Shown here: positions 35,155-47,754 of the stretch, in pieces | Position numbering within the stretch: the first letter of the stretch is position 1 | Layout: each line of letters begins with the position of its first letter | Assembly: GCA_022266195.1 (NCBI GenBank) | Contig: WHVY01000003.1 | Location: forward strand, 3,906,001-3,970,000 | Direction of reading: 5' to 3' | DNA length: 64,000 nt | DNA from: Tetranychus cinnabarinus | Taxonomy: Eukaryota; Arthropoda; Arachnida; Trombidiformes; Tetranychidae | The notes under the pieces: generated by a model | Seen by the model: only the letters and a program-made list of their open reading frames with translations | Database searches by the model: none | What the model was told of the DNA's origin: nothing | Position numbers and translations under genes: made by a program

Positions 35155-38100
35155 ATGAAAATAAAACATGATAGAAGTCTCTTGGCACCTGATTTGACTA
35201 ATATTTTATCCCGAGTTGAGCTCATTTCTTGGTCACCAAATGGATCTAAAATTGCTGTATGCTTGTCATCAAGTAACCAGGTAAATAATTTTCCAGTGTT
35301 TGTCATTAGACTCATATCAAAGTAGATACACAGTCAAAGTTGACTTTAGTATAATTGAGTCTGTAATTGATTAAATTGTATTGTGTCCAAGTGTTTGTGT
35401 GTGTGACAGTGAATGTACGTGAGAGATTGAGTCAAGTTGATTCAAGTTGAGTGCTTATGAGCTTTTCATGAAAATTTGTTGATGAATTTATCCAAAAAAT
35501 GTATTTAACGTTTTTTAAACTGCAAATAATTTGTATTATTATTTGAATGTTGTATCGGGCATTCATCAAAGTGTCTTCATTCACATCATTTCACTAGATC
35601 AAGCAGACAATTAAAAAGGAAAGTATTTGAAGACAAATCTTGCCATTCAAAAGGAATGAATAATTGCTTTGTAGACTAGACAAGAGACCAGAATTAGGTT
35701 CCAAATGAATTTTGAAGAAATTAGAAAATGAAAAAATGGCCAAGGACCAAACCAATTGTGCTGAGATTTTGACGAAAAATCCGTTGATTCATAAGAGAGT
35801 AAGATAGTGTCCATAAGTGTGTTTCAGTGGTTCGTTGTTTATGAGTAAAAAATGAAATTCATTATGTATTTGCTTGCACACAAATAACTAAAATGTTAGC
35901 TTGAGAATCAATTCCTCGTTTTGATCCAAGATGAAAATCAATTACAGTTTGACCGTAGATTAAAACAAAACAGCCAAAAAGAGATGAACGGTGAGCCAAT
36001 GAGTTAAAGCTGGAACAGGATTTTGTTGGGTTTGCTTTAGGAAAATGTTGTTATCCTTAACCAGCAATGACACCAATGGTAACAACAGCAATTGATGATT
36101 GAGAAGACAAAAGACGGTCAGATTTGTTGACCATCAAGTTCTGTTTGCTAATCAAAATCAACTTTGACCTCGATTTTCTATAAAACAGTCCATCAGATGA
36201 ACTATTTAATAGCACCAATGGTCTCAGTTCCTATGTCCCTACAAACTTACAAAGTCTCAACTCTTAAAACAAATGTTGAGCCTTTTGCAGCATTCTTTGT
36301 ATTTCGTCTGCAAGTTTAACCAGTTAATCACTTACTTTGAGAAACAAAGTTTTCTGTATCTGAACAAATCGATGAATTCGATTGCCAGTTGAACCGATCG
36401 CATTCAGTGACGGTAAGATTTAGAGGGCTTAAACTTATTATTTGCTGATAAAATTTGTTGCCACACATCGACGAAAGAACCCTTTTTTCAATGCATCGAC
36501 AGTTCTCTTGATTTTGACCATTGAATCGAAAACTTTAGGCCTCGATATTTGGAAAATGGTATCAACTACAATCATCATTCTCTGACTAAATATTAGATTT
36601 TTGCATCGGCTATAACATAATATGATTGAATACCGAAGAAAATCTGAGCTTATGCACTTAATAATCAAAATCCTTCATTCTAATATTAATGCATAACATT
36701 TGGGTTGGCATAAACATTTACTTTTATAAATCAAGTATCAAAGCTGACAGCATAAGTATTAAAATGCTATTACTTTTTCTGTTGAATCTTGAATGATCTT
36801 AAATTTCATTATACTGTATTATAGCCCATATTGAAATCTAATGTTTAGGCAAAGAATAATGATTGTAGGTAATACTAATCTCGAAAACTTGAAGTTCAAA
36901 GTTTTCGATTCAATGGTCAAAATCAAGAGAACTGTTGCTAAATTGAAAAAAGGATTCGGTTAGCCAGATGATCCAACAAATTTTATCAACAAATGATAAG
37001 TTTCAGTTCTCTGGCTCTTATGGTCACAGAACGCAGTCGGTTTATTCGAAAATTGAACTTTATCTGTTTTACAGAAACAGAAATTGTTATTTCTTAAAAT
37101 AAGACCATAAAATGGTTGGTCATCAAAAGATACATGATATAAAATAAGACTTATGAAAAAATTTTGTTCCATAGCTGAAAAAAAGGCGCTCGAAGTTTCA
37201 ACTTCGACCTCGATTTTCTAGAAAACTGTCCATCGGATGAATTATCTAATAGTAACAATGGTTGCAGTTTTTATGTCCCTACAAATCCCACTAAGTATCA
37301 ACTTGTTAATCAAATGTTCGAGCTTATGGCAGTTCTTTTTGAAATTCATTTGTAAGTTTAACCAGAAAATTGGTTATTTTAGCAAGATATTGGTTAATAT
37401 GAGCTTAGTTTGTTAAATGAGTTGTTACTCGTCCATTTACAAGCCAAATATCATGATATAAATGCGCTAATGGAAATTTATTAAGTTGAATTAAGTTTTT
37501 AATTAGTAAAGGATTAAATTGGTAAAAGAATGATGACTGTAGGTGATGCCATTCTCGAAATATCGAGGCAGAAAGTTTTATGGCCAATGATCAAAATCAA
37601 GAGAACTATTGTTAAACTCTTAAAGGAAATCAACTCATGACGTGATCTAACAACTTTCATGGACAAATAATGAGTTTCAGCTCTCTAACACTTACGGCCA
37701 TTGCTTTCGATCAGTTTTCTAGCAATCGAAGTTATCTATTTGTTCAGAGACAGAAAATGTTATTTCTCTAAACAAGACCATTTTATGATTCTTCATCAAA
37801 AGATACATCAGTTAAATAAGTTTTGTGAAAAAATCTTGTTCCATGGCTGAAGAAAAGGCGATCGAAGTTTCAACTTTGACCTCGATTTTCTAGAAAACTG
37901 TCCATTGGATGAATTATCTAATAGTACCAATGGTTTCAGTTTTAATTTCGCTACAAATACACCAAGTCTCAACTTTTAATTCAATTGCTCGAGTCTTTGG
38001 CATCAATCTTTGCATTTCTCTGGAAAGTTTAACCAGAAAATTGGTTTATTTAGCAAGATATGAGTTAAGACGAGTTTAGTTGGTTGCATAAGTTGTTTCT

Positions 38101-41100
38101 CGTACATTTAAAGCCCAAATATCATAACCCAAATGAGCTAATGGAAAGTTATCAAAGTGAATTGAATTATTAATTAGTAAATGAATAAATTGGTGAAAGA
38201 ATGATGGTTTCAAGTTATGCCATTCTCGAAATATGGAAGTTCAAAGTTTTAGGTTAATGGCTAAAATCAAGAGAACTGTTGATAAACCAAGAAAAGTATT
38301 CAATCCATGATGTTAACTAATAGTTTTCATGGACAAATAATAAGCTTTAGCTTGCTAACCCTTACGGTCACAGAAAACGATCGATTTAACTGAATATCGA
38401 ACTAATTTTTTTACAGAGAAAGAAAAGTTCTATTTCTAAAAATAGGTACATTTTTCTGGTTGATCATCAAAAGTTAAATCAGTTAAATAAGTTTCATGGA
38501 AAAATCTTCTTCTGTAGTTTTATAAAAAGCGATCGAAGTTCAAACTTTGAACTCGATTTTCTCGAAAACAATTAACCAGAAAAACTTTTGAGTGGCACAA
38601 GTGGATTCAGTTTTGTGTCCCTACAAACCAACAGAGTCTAAATTTGAAAGAAATTAACTTTGCCCGTTTTTGCTTATTTGTGTCGATTTGTGTATAAATG
38701 TGATAATTGTGCGAATTGCGTTTTTTTAGTAACAACCATGTTTACACATGAGTTGTGTCGATGAAAAATGAGCTTCAGTTCTCTTACTTTTACGTTCACA
38801 GAAAGCGGTCGGTTTAACCGAAAATCAAAATTATCTATTTTACAAAAACAGAAAATTTGATTTCGCGGAATAAGTGCATTTCTGGTTTACCTTCAAAAGT
38901 TACACCAGAAAAAGTTACCCAGTAAAACATGATAACAGAGTTAATATTTTTTTCTATTTCCACCTGTAGATCAACTTATTCGATGGATCGACTTTTGAAA
39001 GAAAAGATAAATTCACCTTAAGATCAGTCGAGAAAAATTTTTCCAAAAAATCATTTGTCGTTAAAGGACTCAGCTTTTCCCCTGATTCAACCAAGCTCGC
39101 TATTGGTCAAACTGATTGTGTTATTTACGTTTACCGTCTAGGAGATTCATGGTAATTGTCATGTTGTAATTGCTTTGTTATTTTTATTCATATCTTTTAA
39201 CATGCTTCTTGATTGTTTCCAGGGAAGACAAGAAATCAATTGTTGGACGGTATTTACTTCAAAGTCCAGTTACATGTCTACATTGGCACACTTCAGGAAT
39301 TACATTTGGAATTGCTGAAGGCAAGGTTTGTATTGAAAACCATCTTCATGTGACAAACAGTTTAAACGAAGATTGATTTTAATTGTTTACTTTTCACAGG
39401 TTAAATTGATACCCAACAATTCAAATCGAATGTCCACTTTGATATCAACAAACTCTATGGTCATTTCTTTATCAATATCTGGAGATACAATTGTCGCTGG
39501 TTTTCTCAATGGATCCATTTTCACATCAACAATTGGTTCTCGTGAATCTGGTGGCTACCAAATAGCTAGTCATTCCTGTCCACCCTTTGGATTAACGCTA
39601 ACCCATTCTGGTTATATTGTTGCCGCTGGTTGTGATGGTAAAATTGCCTTTCATTTGACATCTGGTTATCCTTCACGCAATGTTACCAATAAACAAATCA
39701 TCGAGTTTGGCTCTGAACTGACTTGTGCTTCAGCCTTTCCTTCAGGAAACTCAGTTTTACTAACATCCACTGATAAAATGGTTATGTTTAATCTTGAATC
39801 TCATCTTTGGCGTTTAAATCAAACTATACAATTAGCTGGGACTCATTTGATTACCGCAGCTTACATAACGAAAGATGGAACCAGAATGTTGATTGGTTCT
39901 GTTACTGGTTCAGTTGATTTATTCACATCTCAATGGAAGAAGAAGCTTATTGGTGATAAATTTGAAGTAAATTATGTTGGATTGAGTCAAATTGTGTTTA
40001 AAAATTTAGACAATGGTCTGACAAATGTATTTAGATCCGACCATGAGATTCGTGATGTCAGAATAATAAGAGATTCTTATGCTGTTGTTTGGACTTCAGG
40101 CAGCCTGATATTGGCTACTTTAGGGACAACATCCAAATCATCTGAAATTGAGTGGCCTGGACTAACAAACAGTGGGTTTAAATTTTGTTTTGACTATGAA
40201 AATGTGGCTCTAATTTATGCTGCTGGCGAGTTATTTATTGTTGAGCTTGGCGTAAATCAGCTATTAGCATCAGTTAGAACTGATCATGTTAATCCTCATT
40301 TAATGAGGTAAGTTGATTTAACGTATAAACACAAATTCAAGCAAAATCTAATTCTTTTATCCAACAGTGTTCGTCTCAATGAACGAAAGTCAGGAGCCAA
40401 AGTGTTAGCCTATCTTCTTGATTTGAAGACAATTGCTATTGTTGACTTGATCTCAGGCCTACAAATTTGTACTTGGTCACATGAAGATAAAATTGATTGG
40501 TTGGAGTTGAACGAAACTACCAAACGTTTACTCTTTCGAGATAAACAACTTCGACTTCATTTACTCGACATTCTTGCCCAAGAGTCGACCGTTTTGCTCA
40601 ATTTCTGTGGCTTTGTTCAATGGGTTCCTGGAAGTGATGTTGTTGTCGCTCAGGCAAGAGATAAAGTATATGTTTGGTACGACTTTAGTCGTCCGGTTAT
40701 TCACGATATTCCTGGTGATTCAAAAGCTGAAGTAATGTCGATTGAGAGAGAAGGTGGACTTTCAAGAGTGACCTTTACTGGAACCATTCCTGACATTATA
40801 TTAGACGATGTGCTGCTTGAATTTGATACAGCACTTGAAGATGGTGATTTACGACGAGCAATGTCTTTTCTTGAAACTTGTGAATTATCTCCTGAAGCAG
40901 AAGCAATGTGGAAACAATTAGCCAACGTTGCTCTTCAATCTTCTGACATTTCAGTCGCTGAACGAGCCTATGCAGCAATTGGTGATGTCACTCGAGCCTC
41001 ATTTTTCCGTCAGTGTTTTGATAATCAAAGTAAACTCGCTTTACTTGAAGGTGACTGGAGTAACTTTGAATCAAACAACTTTGATGATGTGATTGAAACA

Positions 41101-44037
41101 TACGTAACTTTACACAAGTGGGATAAAGCTATTGAATTGGCCGCCAGGATGGGTCGAATTGATGTTAAAGACTCGTTAGAGACTCGTTACCTCGATTATC
41201 TCAGTGAAACTGATCAACAAGCTGAAGCTGGTCGTTTAATGGAAAAGAAAGGCCACTATGAAGAGGCCATTAAACTCTATTTAAGATCAGGCTGGCCTTT
41301 TCAAGCTGCTGCTTTGTTGTTTGATATGGCAGTCAAAAAACCATTAAATATCAAGCGCAATCTCCTCGAAGAACTGGTCGCTGAACTTAAGGATGCTCAA
41401 TTTTACGAAGAAGCTGGACGATTGTGTGAAATGGCACCACTTTCTGATCCTAATGCTGCATATGAACTTTATCTTACTGGAAATTGTTTTGGTCGAGCAA
41501 TCGACTTGGCTCGTCGTGAATTTCCTGAAGAAGTTGTTAATCTTGAAGCCAAATATGGAGATTGGTTAATGAATTCAGCTCGAGATCCAGCTGGAGCTAT
41601 TAATCACTACATTGAAGCTGGACAGAATGATAAAGCATTGAAAGCTGCTGTTGAAGCTGGTCAATTTGAAAAGGCGGCCGAAATTGTTCCGAGTTTAGAT
41701 GTGATTCCATCTGAGCTTGGTCGTTCTATTGCTGAACATTATGCATCTAGTGGGCAAATTGATGCCGCTCAAGAAATATATTTAACCTGTGGATTGATTG
41801 AAGAAGCTGTTTCATTGCTTAATAAAGCCGGACAATTCAGCAGAGCGTACCGATTAGCTAAAAATTATATGTCAGGGGAAGCAGCTCGTGAAATGTATGA
41901 AAATATTGCTCGATCAATGGAAGGAGAAGGCAAATACCGAGAAGCTGAACGTATCTACATTACATGTGATGATGTCGACTCAGCCATATCCATGTACAAA
42001 GCAGCACGTCAATATGATTCAATGATTAGATTGGTTAAACAGTATCATCCAGATCTTCTTAACGATACTCATCTGCATTTAGCCAAAGAGCTGGAAAATG
42101 AAGGGTTACATGCTCAAGCTGAAGGGCATTATGTTGCTGCAGGTGAATGGAAAAACGCTGTTAGAATGTATAAAAATGCCAATAAATGGGAAGACGCTTA
42201 CAGAGTGGCTCGATCTTATGGTGGAGCTGTTCCTGCCAAGCAAGTTGCCTTCTTATGGGCTAAAAGCCTATCAGATTCCGAGTCTGCTGTTAAACTATTG
42301 ACAAGATTTGGTTTACTCAACCAAGTCATTGATTATGCTGTTGAATGTAATGCATTTGAGTTTGCCATTTCCTTGGTAACTAATGCTGGTCCTGAAATGA
42401 AACACAAATTAACTGATGTTCGCCTAAAGTACGCTTTATGGTTGGAAGATGAAGGTCGATACGATGAAGCTGAAGCTCTTTTCTTGGCTGCCAATAAACC
42501 GAGAGAAGCTGTTCTGATGTATCTTCATGCTAAATCATTTTCAGATGCTTTAAGGGTTGCTGAGCAATATGTTAAAGATGAAAACGTCGTTTCTGGTGTT
42601 CTTGTTGCTGAATCTAAAAGCTTATTGGAACGACCGGGAGGAACATCAATTGAAACAATGATGAAAGCTGAATCATTGTTGTTGAGAGCTGGTCGAATTG
42701 AGTTGGCTGTCAAAATGTACAAAGACATGGAAATGTGGGACGAAGCTTTGCGAGTTTGTGAACAATATTCACCAGTTTTAATCGATTCAGTTAAACGTGA
42801 CATGATTTTATCTGGTAATCGTTCATCAGCATCTATGGCTGACTTTCGCTCGGTTGAATCAGGCTCAAAAAATGGTTCAAGACTTCGTGGTTCAGTTGCA
42901 TCCAGAGGTTCTCCAGCAACTTCCCGATCAGGCAGCATATCTGTTCCAATAACACCTTCTGAGTCTTACAAGCGAGATTTAAAATCTGATTTGGAAGCGG
43001 CTGAAGCTGCTAACGATAAGGAAAATATTGTCCGATATTGTTTACTTTTAGCTTCCCAGTTGGTCGGTAAAAAGTCATTTGATGAGGCAGTTAGGTTGAT
43101 CAATAAGTATCCCGTTGTATTGGCAACACCCGAAAGCAGAACTCTTTTAATCCGAATAGCCAATGATTTGATGGCCTTTGAATTGCCCGATGAACCAGAC
43201 AGTTCAACCTGGAAAAATCTTCGCAATGCGTTGTCAAGTCATCTTTCAACATCCAATGGAACAGCTGATGATGCCTCTATTGATAAATATCTATTGATTA
43301 CACATTATTTGGTTTTACGTCGAGCGCTGACAAATTTGGCCGATTTTAATGGAGTCTCTGATTTGCTCTGTAAATTGACTGTTTCACTTGTCCGTTATAC
43401 TGATGTCCTTCGGGTTGATAAATTTTTTTACGAAGCTGGATTGGCTGCTAAGGAGAATGGACGTCTAGATATGGCATTCATTTTTTGGAATCATTTTCTC
43501 GATTTGATTGATGCCATTGAAGAGGGTGATGTTAATGTTGATCATTCTGATTTTGAAGCGACTGACATTCCATCAGAGGTTCCTTTACCATCAACACCAT
43601 ACTCTATTGAGGGTCAGCCTAATCTAATAGAAGACGTTAAAAGCTGGATTCTTCAAGTTTCAATGGATTCCAAGATTTCTCATAATCTTCCAGTTGATCC
43701 ATATTGGGGTAATGTTTATGAAGCTTCATTGGTCAATACAGATGGAACTAGATGTTTACCTTGTCTAGTTACTGGATATCCAGTTCATAAGCACAAGATT
43801 CTTGAATTGAAACCCAACAAATATGCAGCCAATAAAGATGATTGGAACAAGTTACTAATGATTACCAAGGTAAATATATTGTACACAACAATTTTATTAC
43901 ACATTTATTAATTGTTGTTTATTGTTTTCATTTTACTCAATTCACAGGTTTCAGGGAGTGATGAGTTGAAAGAGATACTTCTTTTCATTGGAAAGCTCTG
44001 TGGAAATGCAACTGTTGCTCGATTCACGTTTCAGTAA
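35155..44037 (+). CDS. IFT172: Intraflagellar transport protein 172
   Basis: This is the largest IFT-B subunit, needed for ciliary transport; in arthropods cilia occur in sensory neurons and sperm. Six exons (35155-35280, 38970-39151, 39223-39325, 39400-40307, 40368-43869, 43948-44037) encode about 1636 residues, against about 1750 in vertebrates. The N-terminal half is WD40 type, with landmarks GLSFSPDSTKLAIGQTD, SVRTDHVNPHL and DWLELNETTKRLLFRDKQLRLHL. The rest is TPR-like helical repeat (THLHLAKELENEG, YRVARSYGG, VAFLWAKSL, KYALWLEDEGRYDEAEALF). The C terminus has FYEAGLAAKENG, NHFLDLIDAIEEGD, DIPSEVPLP and CLPCLVTGYPVHK, and ends ARFTFQ as in the family. At about 42811-42968 a Ser/Arg/Gly-rich linker replaces a block of TPR repeats. 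Intron 1 is 3.7 kb and repeat-filled; all others are small. The start at 35155 matches the family's MHLKHL start. Confidence 0.96.
35390..36165 (-). repeat. Dispersed 0.8 kb repeat, copy 2 (in IFT172 intron 1)
   Basis: This is the reverse complement of 8815-9610, with small indels. Its right edge directly abuts the tandem-repeat array that begins with ACTTTGACCTCGATTTTCT at about 36162. Its left edge lies in a GT-rich tract near 35395, matching the CA tail of copy 1. Confidence 0.75.
36166..38900 (+). repeat. Tandem array of ~670-bp units in IFT172 intron 1
   Basis: The motif CCTCGATTTTCT recurs near 36170, 37210 and 37882, with a variant at 38552. The motif AATCAAGAGAACTGTT or a close variant recurs near 36922, 37596 and 38264. 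Both series give a period of about 670 bp between the later copies. Other shared blocks are TCACAGAA..CGGTCG..TTT..CGAAAAT and AGATAC/TTACATCAGTTAAATAAG. A partial unit in inverted orientation lies at about 36437-36670. Copies are diverged (roughly 75-85% by eye), so the array is old. No coding frame is conserved across units. Confidence 0.8.
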
Positions 44038-44369
44038 AAAGTTGCCAGTTATTATCAGCTGTTGTAAACATTGTATATTGTATTGTTTTTCTTGGTAATA
44101 TAATCAATTTAGAGAATAATCAATTTCTTAATTGATTCAAAATGAAAGTCTTTAACTGTGCCCCGATTTTTTATTAACTTGCAATCATTTGGTTTCAACT
44201 AACCTTCAAAATTTTATTCAAATAAACTTTGAAAGGTTTATAATGGATCGAAAGCTTTTCTGATCATATAAATTGGCTCCTCGTCAAATGAATAGTACAG
44301 CTAGGATGAACAATGATCAAAAAACAAGTAAATTAGAAAAATTTTTTTAGCAAGTCCAAATAAAGCAAA

Positions 44370-45406
44370 CATAAGTTAGATCTACGAAATCTTCAACAAA
44401 AATCCCGAAATGAAAGATTATAAGAAGATCGTCGATTGAATAAAAGATCATGAATTCGATAGGTACTTTGATTGAATATTGGACCAGAGATGGAGACTGA
44501 CATGGGACTGGAATCGTGGACATGGCGATTTCAGCCGGTACTTGTATGTTCTCGATCCTCATGTTGAAAGCAATTGAACCAAAAGGACGAAAATCTCAAA
44601 AAGATCTTAATGTATTGTAACCAACTAAACTCAGAGGTTGAATGATTCTCTCGAATTATTGTACTGTATTTGTTTTGTAAATTGACGTTCTTCATCCCTT
44701 ACGTGTAACCATAAAATGTTCAGTGAGCTTTGTCTCCTCTCAATCACTGTCTAATACTCCAATTGATGACTCCAAATAAACCAAAAATACATATCTAAAT
44801 AGAACCATTGTTGTCTATTGATACGTGACTTGGACGATTTGATGAAAGACACCAAATAAACAGATAGATTAGCCAAGTTAGTATTTAGTTGTTTTCACTG
44901 TTTAAATATTCATAAGATTCGTCATCATTGAAAATAAAGCTTCAGGTAACAGAGGTGAAACCTTTGAAACAAATCATAATTTAGTTAGATTTTTGAAATC
45001 TTCAGGAAAAATCTCGCAATGAAAGATTATAAGAAGATCGTCGATTGAATAAAAGATCATGGATTGAATAGGCAATGTGAAAAGATCAATGTCACATGTT
45101 GAAGAGAAAGATTGAGGCAGAAACACAGGAAAAGTGAAGGTGAGGAAAACCAATAAACTGTACAGGGTTAATGTTTCTCGTTTTGTTGATGTTGTTTAAA
45201 CAAGGTAATCAAATCGTAAACACAATTAAGCACAGCAAGAGTTTATTATAATAAAAGGTTAATTTAATTGATAAAATAAAGTGAAATGAAATAAACAAAA
45301 ATAGCAAACAAAATGAAGGCAAGTGAAAACCCGTAAAAGACAAAGGAAAACAACTGATTGACGATTTACAGAAGGTAACCAAATCTTATTAAATTTAGAT
45401 ATCCTT
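44370..45406 (+). repeat. Direct duplicated segment flanking IFT172, right copy (broken)
   Basis: Just after IFT172, a short stray copy of the 34470-34555 region (about 44385-44460) is followed by a copy of 33896-34870. The first small ORF is disrupted by an internal loss of about 50 bp near 44515, and the second frame by a base loss and stop codons. At 45406 the copy is cut by an insertion and resumes briefly at 48726. Confidence 0.8.
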
Positions 45407-45410
45407 CCTC

Positions 45411-45735
45411 AGCGTGCATAAAATTTTCGTTTTCATCTTCCACTTCTGGTTGTTGATTTTGATCCAAAATACTTTTTAAGTTTAGTGTCGGTATTGCAGT
45501 TACGACTAATTTATAACCTCTACGAGTCGGTGGTAGTTAATCTGAATGGAAATGCTCACTACGAATAACTAGTTTCTTTATCTCAGAATTATTTGCTCGA
45601 ATTTGAAGTCCCGCAATATAGAATATTCACCGGATTCAGCCATTTCTCACATCTTTCTGCGTCATTCAAAAGAAATTTGAAAAGGGATACAAAGCTATTC
45701 CTACCTGATTGTCAGTCTGGAACACCTAGAAGACA
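45411..45735 (-). pseudogene. Broken THAP zinc-finger domain
   Basis: On the minus strand from about 45735 the frame reads GVPD, a stop where the family's Cys would be, then QSGRNSFVSLFKF and NDAERCEKWLN. This is the start of a THAP C2CH DNA-binding domain. After stops and a frame change it continues as KLVIRSEHFHSD, a further stop, then LPPTRRGYKLVVTAIPTLNL, the end of a THAP domain. It then has an acidic tail up to the insertion boundary. THAP domains occur in P-element-type transposases and in cellular factors. No transposase catalytic region is seen, so this is a relic. Confidence 0.8.
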
Positions 45736-47117
45736 CTGAAAATTCTAATAAAAATCGTTTAGAGTCCATGTTCAGATGTAAGTCAAAAATGTTAATCATG
45801 ATAAAAATTTTTGAATGATTCTTATTTTTCTTAATAAATTCAATAACTTATTAAACCTGTTTCTTAAGTCATTATGTATATCATTTACATGTATTTTATC
45901 AATATTTGAGGTTGTACAGTGCGTTTTAGCTAATTTTACCGTTGTAAATTGGCTATATCTTTGCCCCTGAGTGAACCTGAGGTTAAATATTTAGTTTATG
46001 GAAATTTGGGCGATACTCAATTGTCATATTTCAAGGTCAAGGTTAGACAAGGTCATTGTGTTATTTGACCTCTAACTGATATTTTCAGGTCATTTTCTAA
46101 GAGTACAAAAATTTTCAGATTGTTTTATGCTTACTACGAGTTATTTACTCAAACCGTTGGAAAGATAAATGTATCCTTTGACCAATTGATCAACACGAAA
46201 ATGTGTAAACACTCATACCTTTTGACCTGAATAAGTTATGAACATGTCACAAGCATCAACCAATCTGAAAATTTTTGCACTCTTAGAAAATGACTTCCAA
46301 ATATCAGTTAGAGGTCAAATAACGCAATGACCTTGTCTGACCTTGACCTTGAAATATGACAATTGAGTATTTAGGATTGAATGGTCGAATTTAATTAAAT
46401 CTAATTGCTGTTTCGCCGTTTGTTGTGGACTCAAGTTGGCCATAGAGGTTGATTGAACAAACTGTATCCATGTGTGACTCTACTCAATACCATTAACCAA
46501 AAGTTCAAATTAATTAAGATGAGCCTAATAGTATTCCTTACTTGACTAAAAATTGAATCATTTGTTTGTTTAACCCGTTTGGTTAATTAAGACAGAGACA
46601 TGGACTAACATGTCCAATAGCAGACAAAATCTTAATCACTTGTTTGCCTCTTTTTTGACCTCGGCTTTTAGCTTCTTGATTGATACCACATTATAAATAC
46701 CAAAGGATATTTACAAGTGTAATATGAGGCGAGATCGGGTAACTTGCTTTTTCAGGTTTACTTTAACCGACAAATTATTGTTAAGTAAGGCTGTTTATCA
46801 GACGATGATGATAAATGATGATTGAAACAGGCGTTGAAGACAAAAGAGGAGACAAGATCCACATTATGACCATAATCCTTCCTTACCAATGATTTGTGTC
46901 GAAAATTTGCTCAAGCTGTTCATTTCAATTTTAGAGTTTGAATAGATAACTAGTTTTGTTCTCTTTCCATTCTTCTTTTTCTCTAAACATTTATTTCTAG
47001 TTAAAGTCTTATTTCCTTTAAATATTTTCATCAAATTCATATTTGTGTTCATATTTTATTTCTAATTGTTTTTATTATTTTTTCAAAAATATTGTCTCAC
47101 AAGTATTTCTACTCACC

Positions 47118-47679
47118 ATGTCAGTGCGTCTTAGACCCCAATCGAGTTCCAATGTTATCGTCGGCCATCGCTCGGGAGGATGGTTTAAATGGACAAAGGT
47201 CTATTTTCCTCTGTCGCGACATTGTTCGCCCCATTACTCACCTCTGACCCTGAGGTTAAAAGGATTTTGATCCCTGACACCGTTTATCCTTCAGTTTTGT
47301 GGCCATTAAAACTATGTTCCATGGAGATGAAGTGGATGTTGAACCGAGAGATTTAGAGGAATTTACTACTCAACTGGAAAGCATTGGTGTAAAAGTTGCA
47401 AAAGTTTATCATTCTTCTTTTGTTACTGACGATAGACCAATGGTTATTGTCAAGCAACTTTAAAATTATGGCGAGCAATTATCCTTTGGCCAAGACATGA
47501 GTCTGATCGAGTGATAGATGATAGGGTCCAACCATGTGAGTAACTTGTTTGATTATAATATTGTTTTTCGTTCTTTTCCATTAATTTTGTATTTTCTTCT
47601 GTTTGCAGTTTACACTTCTTTTGTGCCCAAAGATACTCCATGTCAGGAGTTTAAGTTGTATAAAAAGAAGACTGCGTGA
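47118..47679 (+). pseudogene. Frameshifted paralogue of the ORF at 47755
   Basis: An ATG at 47118 (MSVRLRPQSSSNVIVGHR) is followed by protein-like pieces in changing frames. The first is SSVATLFAPLL and SDPEVKRILIPDTVYPSVLW; then AIKTMFHGDEVDVEPRDLEE, LESIGVKVAKVY and PMVIVKQ; then LWRAIILWPRHESDRVIDD. After a good intron (donor near 47535, acceptor near 47608) it ends YTSFVPKDTPCQEFKLYKKK with a stop at 47677-47679. At least two frameshifts are needed. The middle resembles the intact neighbour (EEF..QLESIG against EEF..ELKSIG). I do not recognise the family. Confidence 0.5.
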
Positions 47680-47754
47680 AAAGTTTCAATTATTATAATA
47701 TAAAATTTTCACACGGGTCCTAACAATAAGACTTTTCAAGTCAAAAGAAAGAAA

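Noticed and set aside
36166..38900. The regular repeats in IFT172 intron 1 considered as a CRISPR-like array
   Set aside because: Units are ~670 bp, diverged and AT-rich in a eukaryotic intron; nothing resembles short repeats with unique spacers.
42098..42301. ORF inside IFT172 exon 5
   Set aside because: Out-of-frame shadow of a well-conserved coding region, as are the minus-strand frames at 40701-40978 and 42525-43226.
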